DNA of 64,000 bases from Labrenzia sp. VG12 (GCF_002237595.1 NZ_CP022529.1:744001-808000); one strand, 5' to 3'; counted from the first letter of the stretch, positions 17,974 to 27,724 are shown. Numbers and translations: made by a program. The notes: generated by a model from the sequence alone, not told the origin.

Positions 17974-18768
17974 TCACCTGGACAGCTTGTATTTCTCCGC
18001 CTCGACGACAAGCGATCCGAAGGGCAGGGAGATGCTGGCTCTCAGGGGCACGAGAAAGGGTTTGTCGCCGACGGGCGCCAGCCAGACTTCCATCGACTTG
18101 TTGGCGGCCAGCTGCTGAATGGTTTTTCGGTTGGGCCGATGTCCCGCGACAGGCTCATAGCGAACACCGCACACCAGCACGTCTCCCTTGAACCGGCCGT
18201 CAGCGGTCCGTGCGGAGCGGCGGGACTTGTATCGCATATGGACGTCGTAACGCTCCTTGCCGTCATAGATGCGCAGCGTCCTGTTGCAGCTTTCCTTTGC
18301 AAGCCCCTTGGGGGCCGGCAGCAGAGCGGCGCTCAAGGGGTCGAGGACGTCCTTGAGATGCGCGGAGGTGACCTTGATCCGCTCCTTCATCCGGTCCTGG
18401 GGCGGGTTGACCGCAACCTTGTCCACCTTGCCGGCTTTCATGTTCAGGGCAACCGTGCCGGTCTCGTCCTCGCTCTTGAGGTCAAGCGCATAACGGGCGG
18501 GGGCCAGCGACAGGTTCTTGACCTTGCCGCTGGATTTGACAGCTCCCTTGCCATCTGACACCAGCTTGCCGAAAGCCGCCGTCTGTCCGTTGGCGCTGAG
18601 AGAATAACCATCTTCGTCAGCATCCAGATTAAGGACACCGGAGCCGATCGGCAGGCTCAGCGCATAGAGTTTGTATTTCATGTAAAGGTCGGCGGCCGCC
18701 GCCGGGTTCCCCAGCAGGGACACCATCAAGGGCAAAATGAAAATCGAACGCATCTGGTTCATCCGCAT
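17974..18768 (-). CDS. DUF3108 domain-containing periplasmic protein
   Basis: 264 residues with a signal peptide (MRSIFILPLMVSLLG, cleavage near NPAAAADL). The mature protein is a beta-rich DUF3108-type domain with NLSLAPARYAL, PPQDRMKERIKV, LDPLSAALLPAP and RIYDGKERYDVHM. Two cysteines (KESCNRT and LVCGVRY) could form a disulphide. The family is periplasmic or outer-membrane associated with unknown role. It lies between pyrC and plsY on the same strand. Confidence 0.85.
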   Translation of the reverse strand: MRMNQMRSIFILPLMVSLLGNPAAAADLYMKYKLYALSLPIGSGVLNLDADEDGYSLSANGQTAAFGKLVSDGKGAVKSSGKVKNLSLAPARYALDLKSEDETGTVALNMKAGKVDKVAVNPPQDRMKERIKVTSAHLKDVLDPLSAALLPAPKGLAKESCNRTLRIYDGKERYDVHMRYKSRRSARTADGRFKGDVLVCGVRYEPVAGHRPNRKTIQQLAANKSMEVWLAPVGDKPFLVPLRASISLPFGSLVVEAEKYKLSR

Positions 18769-18858
18769 TGTTCAAACACCCGACAGCTTGGCGACAATTG
18801 TGGCGCCAAGCAGGTCGGGGTTCAAAAAACCTTGCGAATGATCCGGCGGGACCCGGCT

Positions 18859-20160
18859 TCAACTATGCGAATAAACGGACCTGCCGGCCACAACGGTGCG
18901 CAGCACCCGGCCGGAGAACCGTGCATCTTCAAAGGGTGAATTCTTCGACCGGGAACGGATGGCGCTCTTTTCCAGGACCCAGGGCCGGTCAGGGTCAAAA
19001 ACGGTGACATCCGCCGGAGCCCCCTTGGCAAGCCGGCCGGTTTCAAGCCCCAGCCGGTCCGCCGGACGGCAGGTCATCGTGGCCAGGAGCGTGACAAGGT
19101 CGACCTGCTCGGAATGATACAGCCGAAGCGCGGCCGCCAGCAGTGTTTCCAGTCCGATCGCACCGTCCTCGGCCTCCGCCCAGGGATGACGCTTGGTTTC
19201 CACGTCCTGCGGGTCATGGTTGGAACAGATGATGTCGATCGTGCCGTCGGCGACAGCGGCGATCATCGCCTGACGGTCGTCCTCATCGCGCAGCGGCGGC
19301 GACATCTTGAAGAAGGTGCGATAGGCCCCGATGTCGTTCTCGTTGTGGGTCAGGTGGTTGATCGAGACCCCGGCGGTGATGTCGAGACCTTTTGCCTTGC
19401 CGGCGCGCACCACATCAGCGCTGTCTGACGTCGAGATCAGGTTCGCGTGGTATTTGCCTTTCGACATGGCGACCAGGCGGAGATCCCGCTCCAGCATGAT
19501 GATTTCAGCTTCCCGCGGCACGCCCGACAGGCCCTTCCAGCTGGCGTTCAGGCCGGCATTCATGACGCCGCCGGCAAGATCCGGGTCTTCCGTGTGGTGG
19601 ATGATCAGCGCATCGAAATCCCGCGCATAGGTCATCATGCGCCGCATCACCTGGGCGTTCTTGACCGACCTGTGGCCATTGGTGAAGGCAACGGCACCGG
19701 CTTCCTTCAGAAGGCCGATCTCGCTCATCTCGTTGCCCTGCAGCCCCTTGGTCAGGGCCGCAAGCGGCAGGACGTTGACGCTTGCCGTGTCGCGGGCGCG
19801 CCGAAGGATGAAATCCACAAGGGCAGGATCGTCGATCACCGGATCGGTGTCCGGCATGGTGCAGATCGTGGTGATGCCGCCGGAGGCCGCAGCATCGGAT
19901 GCGCTGGCAAGCGTCTCGCGATGCTCGGCGCCGGGTTCACCGACGGAGACACAGAAATCGATCAGGCCAGGGCAGGCGATAGCCCCCTTGCAGTCGACGA
20001 TTTCCGCGCCGTAGGGGGCGCCCTGATTGGCCGCTTCAGGTCCCGCCGCAAGGATGGTGCCATCGGCAATGATCACCGATCCGGGCGCATCCAGGCCACG
20101 TGCCGGATCGATCACTCTGGCGTTGGAAAGGACCAGAGGTTTGGGTGTGTCGAGTGCCAC
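18859..20160 (-). CDS. pyrC: Dihydroorotase-like protein PyrC' (probably catalytically inactive)
   Basis: 433 residues with the amidohydrolase fold and clear dihydroorotase family similarity (GEPGAEHRETLASA, NHLTHNENDIGAYRTF). The metal ligands are lost: the HxH of PGLIDxHVH reads F-C-V-S (C70, S72), a later H reads L in YHANLIST, and the catalytic Asp of the D-H-A-P motif reads Asn (SNHDPQ). This is the PyrC' type that, in Pseudomonas, supports aspartate transcarbamoylase assembly without its own activity. GTG start with AGAGGATA; 20 bp after pyrB. A working dihydroorotase is expected elsewhere. Confidence 0.92.
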   Translation of the reverse strand: MALDTPKPLVLSNARVIDPARGLDAPGSVIIADGTILAAGPEAANQGAPYGAEIVDCKGAIACPGLIDFCVSVGEPGAEHRETLASASDAAASGGITTICTMPDTDPVIDDPALVDFILRRARDTASVNVLPLAALTKGLQGNEMSEIGLLKEAGAVAFTNGHRSVKNAQVMRRMMTYARDFDALIIHHTEDPDLAGGVMNAGLNASWKGLSGVPREAEIIMLERDLRLVAMSKGKYHANLISTSDSADVVRAGKAKGLDITAGVSINHLTHNENDIGAYRTFFKMSPPLRDEDDRQAMIAAVADGTIDIICSNHDPQDVETKRHPWAEAEDGAIGLETLLAAALRLYHSEQVDLVTLLATMTCRPADRLGLETGRLAKGAPADVTVFDPDRPWVLEKSAIRSRSKNSPFEDARFSGRVLRTVVAGRSVYSHS

Positions 20161-20180
20161 GTTTTCTATCCTCTGGTCGG

Positions 20181-21146
20181 TCAGTTGTTCGGCAGGTTTG
20201 CAGCAAGCGCTTCGAGAACCGCCATGCGGACGGCAACGCCCATTTCCACCTGTTCGCGGATCAGGCTCTGAGCGCCATCCGCAATCGATGCGTCGATCTC
20301 GACACCGCGGTTCATGGGACCCGGGTGCATGACCAGGGCGTCGTCCTTGGCGTAGGACAGCTTCTCCGCGTCAAGGCCGAAATAGCGGTAATACTCGCGC
20401 ACCGAGGGGACGAAGGCTCCGTTCATGCGTTCGCGTTGAAGCCGGAGCATCATGACAATGTCGGCGCCCTTCAGCCCCTCGCGCATGTTGTTGAAGACCT
20501 CGGCCCCCATCTGGCCAATGCCCGAGGGCAGCAGCGTTGACGGCGCAATGACCCGGACACGTGCACCAAGCGCATTGAGCAGGATGATGTTCGAGCGGGC
20601 AACGCGAGAATGTGCAATGTCGCCGCAGATCGCGACTGTCAGGCGGGCGATCTTGCCCTTGTGGCGCCGGATGGTCAGCGCATCGAGCAGGGCCTGGGTC
20701 GGGTGTTCATGCGGTCCGTCGCCGGCATTGACCACCGAACAGCTAACTTTCCGCGCCAGAAGATGCACGGCGCCGGCAGCGTGATGGCGCACCACGAGGA
20801 GGTCGGGGTGCATCGCATTCAGTGTAGCCGCCGTGTCGATCAGGGTCTCGCCCTTTTTGACGGAGGACTGGGACACGGCCATGTTCATGACATCCGCCCC
20901 GAGCCGCTTTCCGGCCAGCTCGAAGGAGCTTTGGGTGCGGGTGGAATTTTCGAAAAAGAGATTGATCTGGGTCCGGCCGGCCAGCACATGCTTGCGCTTG
21001 TGCACCTGGCGCGAAACTTCGACGGCCTCTTCGGCCCGGTCCAAAAGGCCCAGAATTTCGTGGGGGTGAAGGCCCTCAATGCCCAGCAAATGACGATGGG
21101 GATAGGGGCTGTCTCGATGGGGGTCTGTCGCGGTCATCGAGACCAT
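20181..21146 (-). CDS. pyrB: Aspartate carbamoyltransferase catalytic subunit
   Basis: 321 residues with FFENSTRTQSSFELAGKRLGA (carbamoyl-phosphate loop), VVRHHAAGAVHLL, GDGPHEHPTQALLDA and RLQRERMNGAFVPS. It makes carbamoyl-aspartate in pyrimidine synthesis. It heads the pyrB-pyrC' pair, which matches the arrangement in which the two proteins form a dodecameric enzyme. ATG 21146 is used; ATG 21137 is a second possibility. No PyrR or leader attenuator was recognised upstream. Confidence 0.95.
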   Translation of the reverse strand: MVSMTATDPHRDSPYPHRHLLGIEGLHPHEILGLLDRAEEAVEVSRQVHKRKHVLAGRTQINLFFENSTRTQSSFELAGKRLGADVMNMAVSQSSVKKGETLIDTAATLNAMHPDLLVVRHHAAGAVHLLARKVSCSVVNAGDGPHEHPTQALLDALTIRRHKGKIARLTVAICGDIAHSRVARSNIILLNALGARVRVIAPSTLLPSGIGQMGAEVFNNMREGLKGADIVMMLRLQRERMNGAFVPSVREYYRYFGLDAEKLSYAKDDALVMHPGPMNRGVEIDASIADGAQSLIREQVEMGVAVRMAVLEALAANLPNN

Positions 21147-21267
21147 TCCTATAGGGGGAATCGGATCGTTTCACAAGACGCGAAATGGCGTCATGCCCGC
21201 AGTCCACATCTCGGCTAAATATTTGAGCAACTGGACAAAAAATGACGGAGGTGCTTCAACGCTCTGT

Positions 21268-21298
21268 CAAACGAAAGCGGCGCCCCGAGAGGCGCCGC
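21268..21298 (-). terminator. Rho-independent terminator of the small secreted protein gene
   Basis: GCGGCGCC 21277-21284 and GGCGCCGC 21291-21298 form an 8-bp GC stem; on the minus strand it is followed by TTTCGTTTG. Confidence 0.65.
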
Positions 21299-21331
21299 AC
21301 AGGAAGGTCCCGCAACCCTTCCCGGAGAAGA

Positions 21332-21592
21332 TCAGGTGCGAATCTCCGCCAGCACCTTGTCGTAATAGTCGCAAAGGTCCTGGACATTGCCGGTGGTCTG
21401 CAGCTTGGCAGCCTCCGTCTGCATCTCCTGGGTGATCTCCTGGAAACGGGTCGGGTCCTTCTGGGCGAAGGTCTGCAGTTCCGTCGCAACGTCGAGTGCC
21501 TTCTGCTGGACGCTCTCGATGGTGCAGGCATCGGCCAGCGCTGGAACGGTGAAACCGAGCATCAGTGCAAAGGCAAGCAGTGTCTTTTTCAT
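21332..21592 (-). CDS. Small secreted protein (unrecognised family)
   Basis: 86 residues: signal peptide MKKTLLAFALMLGFTVPALA cut after ALA, then a 66-residue mature helical protein. It has two cysteines (ADACTIES and DLCDYY) likely bridged in the periplasm. It is rich in Gln, Glu and Thr, and coiled in parts. It is a single-gene unit closed by its own terminator. The AAAAAGACAC-like upstream region has a modest ribosome site. I do not recognise the family; length and pattern fit small helical periplasmic proteins of alphaproteobacteria. Confidence 0.75.
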   Translation of the reverse strand: MKKTLLAFALMLGFTVPALADACTIESVQQKALDVATELQTFAQKDPTRFQEITQEMQTEAAKLQTTGNVQDLCDYYDKVLAEIRT

Positions 21593-21817
21593 ATTTGGTC
21601 CTTGTCAGAAATTCAGTGACTGAAAACGGCGTCATTGTTTCGCCGAGAACGGTCCTTCGACAACTGACAATCGCCTATGCCTCTGAAATTGCTGACACTA
21701 TCTGCCAAGAACGGGAAGCAGGACAGGCGTTCGGCGCCTTCGTGCGGGTCTCGGCACGGGGCTTGGGCTGCTAAGCCGGGTAACCAGCTCCTGCCAAAGG
21801 CAGGTGAACGTACGATC

Positions 21818-22744
21818 TCAGGTGAAAATCAAGAGCGCGAGTGGAATCGTTACCGTGGCCGCCAGGGTCTGCAGGGTGATGATTTCGGCCATCAGTTTGG
21901 CGTCGCCGCCCATCTGCCGGGCCAGCAGATAGGAATTGCTGGCACAGGGCACTGCGCTTGCGATGATCATCACCGCGAGGGCAGTGCCGGTGACACCAAA
22001 AAGGCTGCCGAAGCCGAAGGCCAGCAGCGGCATGAAGACTGGCCGCAGGAAGGTCCCCATGGTCAGGGCCGGGCCCGGGCGGCGCAGTGAACTCAGATCC
22101 AGTCCCGCTCCGACGCAGATGATGCCGATGGGCAGAGCTGCCCTGGAAAAGATCTCCAGCGTATCGTCGATCATCGAGGGCAGGGCGAGACCGCTAACAT
22201 TCCAGACAACACCCGCGGCGATCGAAAGGATGAAGGGGTTGGTGTAGAGATCCCGCGCGATCTTGGCGCTGCTCGGCGCGGTGCCGCTGGCATAGCGCGA
22301 CAGCACGAGGATACTGGCGATGTTCAGAACCGGGATCAGGAACACCATGGCAACGGCTAGCATTGCCAGTCCCGTGTCGCCGGCAACATTGTCGGCGATC
22401 GCCAGAGCGATCATGGCGTTCCAGCGCAAGGTGCCTTGAAAGATCGAGGTGTAACGGGTCGGGCCGATGCCCCAAATCTTCTCGATTGAGGTTCTGGCCG
22501 CCAAAAGGACGAGCGCCATCACCGAAATGGAAGCCAGCAGACCGCCCCCCATGTTGAGTGTCGGAAAACTGGAGAAATCCGCCAAGGCGATCGTGCGAAA
22601 CAGAACGGCCGGGAACAATGCGTAAAAGGCCAGCTGTTCCACACCCCGCCATTGTTCACCGGTGATCAGGCCGGTGCGGGCGATCAGATAACCGGAGGCG
22701 ATGACGAGGATCACCGGTACGAGGGCGGACAAGGTCGTCAGCAT
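21818..22744 (-). CDS. AEC family transporter (auxin efflux carrier / malonate-type permease)
   Basis: 308 residues from ATG 22744; a TTG extension to 22774 is rejected. About ten hydrophobic segments arranged in two halves, starting LTTLSALVPVILVIASGYL, with the conserved NPFIL and GLALP patches and LPIGIICVGAGLDL of the AEC family. It probably moves a small organic acid across the inner membrane. No catabolic neighbour gives the substrate. Confidence 0.88.
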   Translation of the reverse strand: MLTTLSALVPVILVIASGYLIARTGLITGEQWRGVEQLAFYALFPAVLFRTIALADFSSFPTLNMGGGLLASISVMALVLLAARTSIEKIWGIGPTRYTSIFQGTLRWNAMIALAIADNVAGDTGLAMLAVAMVFLIPVLNIASILVLSRYASGTAPSSAKIARDLYTNPFILSIAAGVVWNVSGLALPSMIDDTLEIFSRAALPIGIICVGAGLDLSSLRRPGPALTMGTFLRPVFMPLLAFGFGSLFGVTGTALAVMIIASAVPCASNSYLLARQMGGDAKLMAEIITLQTLAATVTIPLALLIFT

Positions 22745-22850
22745 GAACGGGCTTTCGCGTTTGATGGAAACCAAACGTCTGCAGGCAGCTCAGGCGTCCG
22801 GGAAGGAATGCCGCCTTTTACGACGGAAACCGGTGGACGGAAAGGGGGGA

Positions 22851-23690
22851 TTACCCCCCAAGAGCCCCGATATCCGGCGCTGACAGGTCCCCACGCAATA
22901 TGGCACGCGTGCGCATCAGCGCAAAGCCGAGGAGGTTCGCGCCCCGCCACTTGGTCGGGTCGTTCACGTCAGGATTGGAGGCGCCCATGCCAATTCCCCA
23001 GACCCTGTCCCTCGGCGCGGCTTCAACAAGCACGTCATCCCCTGTTGCTTCGAGGATTGCGCGCAACTCCTCAGTCTGACCGAATTTTGCGACGTTGCCG
23101 CAGGTGACAAGGTCAAATCTAAGTTTGGCCCATTCTTCTTCTGAAAACGGACTGACCTTGCGCCCCAGGGCCTTGCAGTCCTTCGGCGTCTCGGCTTTCA
23201 GGATTTGCTCAAGAATGTCCGTGTCATCAAAGAGCCGCGCCTTTCCGGCCATCATGAACTGCTCGGCCCAGCGGTATGTGGTGCCGTTGACGGTGAACTC
23301 GGCTTCGTAGAACTGGCTGAACACCTGCTTCCCGGGCTTTTTCCCGGCGGTTACCGTGTGACCGAAAAAGGGGTGAAAGGAGAATGTTTCACCAGCGCGG
23401 CATCTTTCCTGCAGGGACGCCAGATCAAGCGGCAGATCCGCAGTGGCAGCTACATCTTGCTTGCTCTCAATGTTCGCTTCGCCGTCCGTCAGACCCAACT
23501 TGCGGGCAATTTCGTCGGCGCTCTCCAGAACCGAATAGCTGACGGTGTCGTCTTCCAGATCAAGCAGGATCTCGGCGCCCTGGGCTGTTCCCTTGATGAC
23601 CGCAATGGTCTCTGTCTTCAGGAAAAGCGGAAAGGTCTGGTTCTTCTTGTCATAATGCAGCTGGATGAAATCAGGCATGTCTCGTCTCAT
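22851..23690 (-). CDS. NADAR family protein (YbiA-like) with an extra N-terminal domain
   Basis: 279 residues. The C-terminal part (about 115-270) is a NADAR domain with FSQFYEAEFTVNG, YRWAEQFMMAGKARLF, ALGRKVSPF and RDRVWGIGMG. YbiA-type proteins hydrolyse N-glycosidic bonds of riboflavin intermediates, and relatives act on ADP-ribosylated targets. The first 95 residues (FIQLHYDKKNQTFPLFLKT...) look like a separate small beta domain recalling FlbD/KTSC-like folds; this is inference. ATG 23678 is an alternative start. It is a single gene. Confidence 0.82.
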   Translation of the reverse strand: MRRDMPDFIQLHYDKKNQTFPLFLKTETIAVIKGTAQGAEILLDLEDDTVSYSVLESADEIARKLGLTDGEANIESKQDVAATADLPLDLASLQERCRAGETFSFHPFFGHTVTAGKKPGKQVFSQFYEAEFTVNGTTYRWAEQFMMAGKARLFDDTDILEQILKAETPKDCKALGRKVSPFSEEEWAKLRFDLVTCGNVAKFGQTEELRAILEATGDDVLVEAAPRDRVWGIGMGASNPDVNDPTKWRGANLLGFALMRTRAILRGDLSAPDIGALGG

Positions 23691-23787
23691 TGAAAAAGGG
23701 GCTCGCGCTTCAATGTCTCGCGCAAGGGAAAGCCTGACCTATACCGCTTGCAATTGTCGTTGTTAAGACGGCCTGCGGATTGCCGTC

Positions 23788-24270
23788 TCAGTCACGGTCC
23801 ATGAAGCCGAGCCTGTCCAGAAAACCTTGCAAAATGAAGGCGGCGGCCATCTTGTCGACGGCTTCGGCCCGCTTGGCGCGGCTGGAATCGGCTTCCAGCA
23901 GGGTGCGCGTTACGGCAGCGGTCGACAGGCGTTCGTCCCAATAGGTGATTGGCAGGTCGGTCTTCTGGGAAAGATTGCGGGCAAAGGCGCGGGTTGCCTG
24001 CGCGCGTGGACCTTCACTGCCGTCCATGTTGAGTGGCAGGCCGAGAACGATTCCGCCCACGCCCTGTTCGGCGCAGATCTGCAGAAGCCGCTCCGCATCC
24101 AGCGTGAATTTCTTGCGTCGGATGGTCTCCATGGGCGAAGCAATGCCGCGTCCGAGATCAGACAGGGCCAGACCGATGGTCTTTGTACCCAGGTCTAGAC
24201 CGATCAGACGGGTGTTTTGCGGCACAGTGGCCATGAAATCTTCGATGAGGAGTCCGGGATCGTTTGCCAT
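23788..24270 (-). CDS. ruvX: Putative pre-16S rRNA nuclease / Holliday junction resolvase RuvX (YqgF)
   Basis: 160 residues with the RNase H-like fold: RLIGLDLGTKTIGLALSD at the start, IVLGLPLNMDGSEGPRAQ, YWDERLSTA and a KAEAVDKMAAAFILQ-like end. The acidic residues D26, E113 region and D140 region are kept. YqgF trims the 5' end of 16S rRNA. ATG 24270 is used although the conserved part starts near residue 20. It lies between the NADAR and GGDEF-EAL genes with gaps on both sides. Confidence 0.93.
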   Translation of the reverse strand: MANDPGLLIEDFMATVPQNTRLIGLDLGTKTIGLALSDLGRGIASPMETIRRKKFTLDAERLLQICAEQGVGGIVLGLPLNMDGSEGPRAQATRAFARNLSQKTDLPITYWDERLSTAAVTRTLLEADSSRAKRAEAVDKMAAAFILQGFLDRLGFMDRD

Positions 24271-24337
24271 GCGCTGCCTTTATCAGGCTCGATGCGGATG
24301 ATCCAGCGCGAACCGTCTCCGACCGTTCGCGTGTTCT

Positions 24338-26740
24338 CTAGACCGCTCTTGATTCCGGTCGCAGATAGAGATGTCCAGCCGGACCCTTTTGCAAGTCCAA
24401 CCAGTCGATCAGCTCATCGACAGGCAGGCTTTTGGTGAAGAACTCGCCTTGAAGACAATCGGCCCCCAGATGAGTTGCAAAATCTGCCTGGTTCTGGGTT
24501 TCGATGCCTTCAGCAACCGTGAAACAGTCGAGTTTCCCGGCCATGTCGATCGTGGAAGCCAGGATCGTGCGGATCCTTGGTTCCCTGCTGGCACCTGCGA
24601 TCAGGGAATGGTCAATCTTGAGGAAATCCACGGGCAGACTCGCGAGCCGGGTGATGTTGGAGTAGCCGGACCCAAAGTCGTCAATCGAGACCTTGTAGCC
24701 AAGGTCCTTCAGGCTCGCAAAGGTCGAGAAGGCGCGGTGTTCGGATGTGAACAGCGCATCCTCGGTGACTTCGATTTCCAGCTGGGTGCTGTCGAACTGT
24801 TTCTCGGCACGAATGGTCTCGAGCGATTCCACGAATCCGGAGGACATGAAGTGGTTTGAGCCGACATTGACTGCAACCCAGAGATCGTGCCCACCATTGG
24901 CCAGGATTGCATGATCGGTCATGGCCTGTCGAATGACCCATTCGCCAAGCCGGGTCATCGCATGAGACCCGTTCAGGAGCGGAATCCAGTGGTCCGGCAA
25001 AAGACAGCCGAGCTCGGGATGGTTCCAGCGCACCAGTGCTTCCACGCTGATAACAACGCGCCGCCTTGTGCAGATCTTTGGCTGATACTCCAGAAAGAGC
25101 TGGCCTTTCTTGATGGCTTCGTTGAGATCACGTCGGGTTTCGGCAGCCGATTGTGTTCCGATGTCTGGCGTATAGAGCTGAACCCGGTTCTTGCCGGCCC
25201 GTTTGGCATGATACATGGCAATGTCCGCGCGCTTGGTCAGGTCTTCCAGGTCATTGCCATCGAGGGGAAAGCGGGCACAGCCGATACTGGCACTGGGCGT
25301 GATGCTGAGTTCCGGGCTCGGTTCGGAGACGGCCAGTTGGACATCGGCAAGGAAAGATTGAATGTCAGCTTCCGAAACCAGTCCTTGAACAAGCATGATG
25401 AATTCGTCGCCACCAATCCGCGCGACCAGGGGCGGGGCAAAGCCGGCTGTGCGTGTGAAACTCGGGCTTTTGTAGAGCTTCTCCGCGACTTCGCACAATA
25501 CCCTGGCGCAGGCCATCAAATGAAGATCACCGGCATGATGACCGTGCAGATCGTTGATTTCCTTGAAATTGTCCAGGTCAACCAGCACCACGATCCCGCC
25601 ATCCTCGGGAGAGGTTACAGCCGCCAGGATCGGTTCTGCCACCGCCTGCAGATGATCGCGGTTGGGCAGCCCCGTTACATGGTCGCTGAAGGCAAGTTTT
25701 TCGATCTGTTCGCCGGCCTGGGTCATGCGTGTGACCATCCGGTTGTAACTGTTGCAGAAGTCGACGATTTCCTTGAAGCGGATCATCCCGTTTTCCGGGT
25801 CCACCCTCGACAACTTGCGGTTCCTGGCACTGGCGCGCATGGACCGGGCCAGTTCTTCAAGCGGGTGCGACAGTGACCGCGCCAGGAGCAGGCCAAGCAG
25901 GACGGTGGCCAACAGCGCCGAGGCGACGATCAGAAACAACGAAGACTGGTTCTGGGCAACCTTGTCGTAGATCTCAGCGACCGGCTGTGGAACCATGACG
26001 CCCCAGCCGGGGCCTGCCACCGTTGTAAAGCCGGCTATCATGTCTTCCTCCGCGGCCGGCGAATAAAAGGTCTCTATACCGGTTTCACCTCGCATCATGC
26101 GCGCAACCGGGGAGACTTTGGCGATGATCTTGCGGTCCGCAATCCAGTCGGGGCGAGGATGCGCAATGACTGTTCCGAAACGGTCGACGATTGCGGCATG
26201 TCCCTTTTCGCCAAAGACGATGCTCTTGCCGAGATCAATGAAGAACTCGGGCGACACCAGACCGAAGGCATAATACCGTTCAAGTTCCTGCACGATGAAG
26301 AACCCGTTGTTGCCATCGGGAAGAACCGAGATGCCTGAAAATGCCGCTTCGTCTGGTTGGGCAATCGATTTGATCTTGGCAAAGGAAACCGCGGGAATGG
26401 CTTTGCCGATGTCGGATGGGTCAAGACTGTGTTTGATGCGTCCCGTGGTCTTGTCCGTCAGATGAATGCAGCACATGTTCAGCCGGTAGAGCTGGCCGGA
26501 AATGTCTTGCGGACTTTGACCGCGTTGGAGCTTCGTGCTTGCGGTTTCAAAGGCGGACACGAGATCCTGATGATATCGGTGAAGTGTGGCGGCGGCCTTG
26601 CGGGCCAGCAACAGGTGCCTGTCTTCGACTTCCGCGATTTCACGCGAGACGGCGTCCCGGTACGACCAGACGCTGAAGATCAATGTCGGCAATAGAGCCG
26701 CAACGAGAAAACAGAAGACCAGATAACTGCGGATCTTCAT
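24338..26740 (-). CDS. Membrane-bound GGDEF-EAL cyclic-di-GMP protein with periplasmic sensor
   Basis: 800 residues from ATG 26740 (a TTG extension to 26824 is rejected). A first membrane segment (about 4-25), a periplasmic dCache-like sensor (about 35-270), a second membrane segment near 275-295, and a HAMP-like linker. The GGDEF domain has an intact site IGGDEF (443-447), and the EAL domain an intact EAL (567-569) with IEVTED, DDFGSGYSN and LKIDHSLI. Both diguanylate cyclase and phosphodiesterase activities are therefore possible. Divergent from the hydrolase gene at 26977. Confidence 0.92.
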   Translation of the reverse strand: MKIRSYLVFCFLVAALLPTLIFSVWSYRDAVSREIAEVEDRHLLLARKAAATLHRYHQDLVSAFETASTKLQRGQSPQDISGQLYRLNMCCIHLTDKTTGRIKHSLDPSDIGKAIPAVSFAKIKSIAQPDEAAFSGISVLPDGNNGFFIVQELERYYAFGLVSPEFFIDLGKSIVFGEKGHAAIVDRFGTVIAHPRPDWIADRKIIAKVSPVARMMRGETGIETFYSPAAEEDMIAGFTTVAGPGWGVMVPQPVAEIYDKVAQNQSSLFLIVASALLATVLLGLLLARSLSHPLEELARSMRASARNRKLSRVDPENGMIRFKEIVDFCNSYNRMVTRMTQAGEQIEKLAFSDHVTGLPNRDHLQAVAEPILAAVTSPEDGGIVVLVDLDNFKEINDLHGHHAGDLHLMACARVLCEVAEKLYKSPSFTRTAGFAPPLVARIGGDEFIMLVQGLVSEADIQSFLADVQLAVSEPSPELSITPSASIGCARFPLDGNDLEDLTKRADIAMYHAKRAGKNRVQLYTPDIGTQSAAETRRDLNEAIKKGQLFLEYQPKICTRRRVVISVEALVRWNHPELGCLLPDHWIPLLNGSHAMTRLGEWVIRQAMTDHAILANGGHDLWVAVNVGSNHFMSSGFVESLETIRAEKQFDSTQLEIEVTEDALFTSEHRAFSTFASLKDLGYKVSIDDFGSGYSNITRLASLPVDFLKIDHSLIAGASREPRIRTILASTIDMAGKLDCFTVAEGIETQNQADFATHLGADCLQGEFFTKSLPVDELIDWLDLQKGPAGHLYLRPESRAV

Positions 26741-26976
26741 TTTGGTATCCCATGCCCAGCCAACTCGGATACAGAAGTGTCGACCTGCCCATAGGATCGA
26801 TTGGTCTTCTGTTCGTTGTTTCAAAAAAACTTGATCGATTATCTTTTTGGTTCAGTATTTTCTGAATGCAACCGTAGCAAAAACGGCTGTAACTTAACAT
26901 CGGTAAAGCTTGCAATGGCGCGCGCCGAGAGCCGATTGGTAGGGTCTGTGAATACCGACAGGGGTGATACAATCAC

Positions 26977-27681
26977 ATGAAACTGACATGGTACGGCCAC
27001 TCGGCCTTCAAAATCGAGATCGATGATGCATCGATCCTGATCGATCCGTTCCTGACGGGAAATCCATCATTTCCGGAGGAGCTGTCCGCGGAAGAAGTTG
27101 CCGACGGAGTGACCCATGTGGTGTTGACACATGGTCATGACGATCACATTGGCGATTCCGTCGAAATCCTGAAAAAGACCGGTGCACAGCTGATCTCGAA
27201 TTTCGAGATCTGCATGTGGGCGACGCGGCAGGGCGTTGAAAACATCAATCCCATGAACACCGGCGGTATGGTCGATACCGGTCCGTTCAAACTCGCGCTC
27301 ACCAACGCAGTGCATTCGTCGTCCAAGCAGGGTGAGGGAGAAGCAATCTACCTTGGCAATCCGCATGGCGTGATCATCGAGGTGCCGGGACAGAAAGTGC
27401 TTTATCACATGGGCGACACCGACATTTTTTCCGACATGGCCCTGATCAACGAGATCCATCGTCCGATGATCGGGATCGTGCCGGTTGGCGACCGCTTTAC
27501 TATGGGCGGCAAGGTCGCGGCGTTGGCCTGCCGGAAATTCTTTAACTTCGACACAATCGTGCCGTGCCACTATGGCTCTTTCCCGATCATAGACCAGACG
27601 GCTGATTCCTTTATCAACGCTCTGGGAGAAGACGCCGGCAAGGTTGAGCGGCTTGCTCCAGGTGGCAGCTTTCAGGTCTGA
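26977..27681 (+). CDS. Metal-dependent hydrolase, UPF0173 (metallo-beta-lactamase fold)
   Basis: 234 residues. WYGHSAFKIE at the start and LTHGHDDHIGD (HxHxDH, about residues 50-55) give the metal site, with further ligands in MGDTDIF and PCHYGSFP. This matches UPF0173 hydrolases such as YtkL, whose substrate is unknown. No signal peptide. The short distance to the next gene (43 bp) allows co-transcription with the cupin gene. Confidence 0.93.
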   Translation: MKLTWYGHSAFKIEIDDASILIDPFLTGNPSFPEELSAEEVADGVTHVVLTHGHDDHIGDSVEILKKTGAQLISNFEICMWATRQGVENINPMNTGGMVDTGPFKLALTNAVHSSSKQGEGEAIYLGNPHGVIIEVPGQKVLYHMGDTDIFSDMALINEIHRPMIGIVPVGDRFTMGGKVAALACRKFFNFDTIVPCHYGSFPIIDQTADSFINALGEDAGKVERLAPGGSFQV

Positions 27682-27724
27682 GCCGGGATAAAAATAAACC
27701 GAATTGGAACGACGGAACCAAAGC

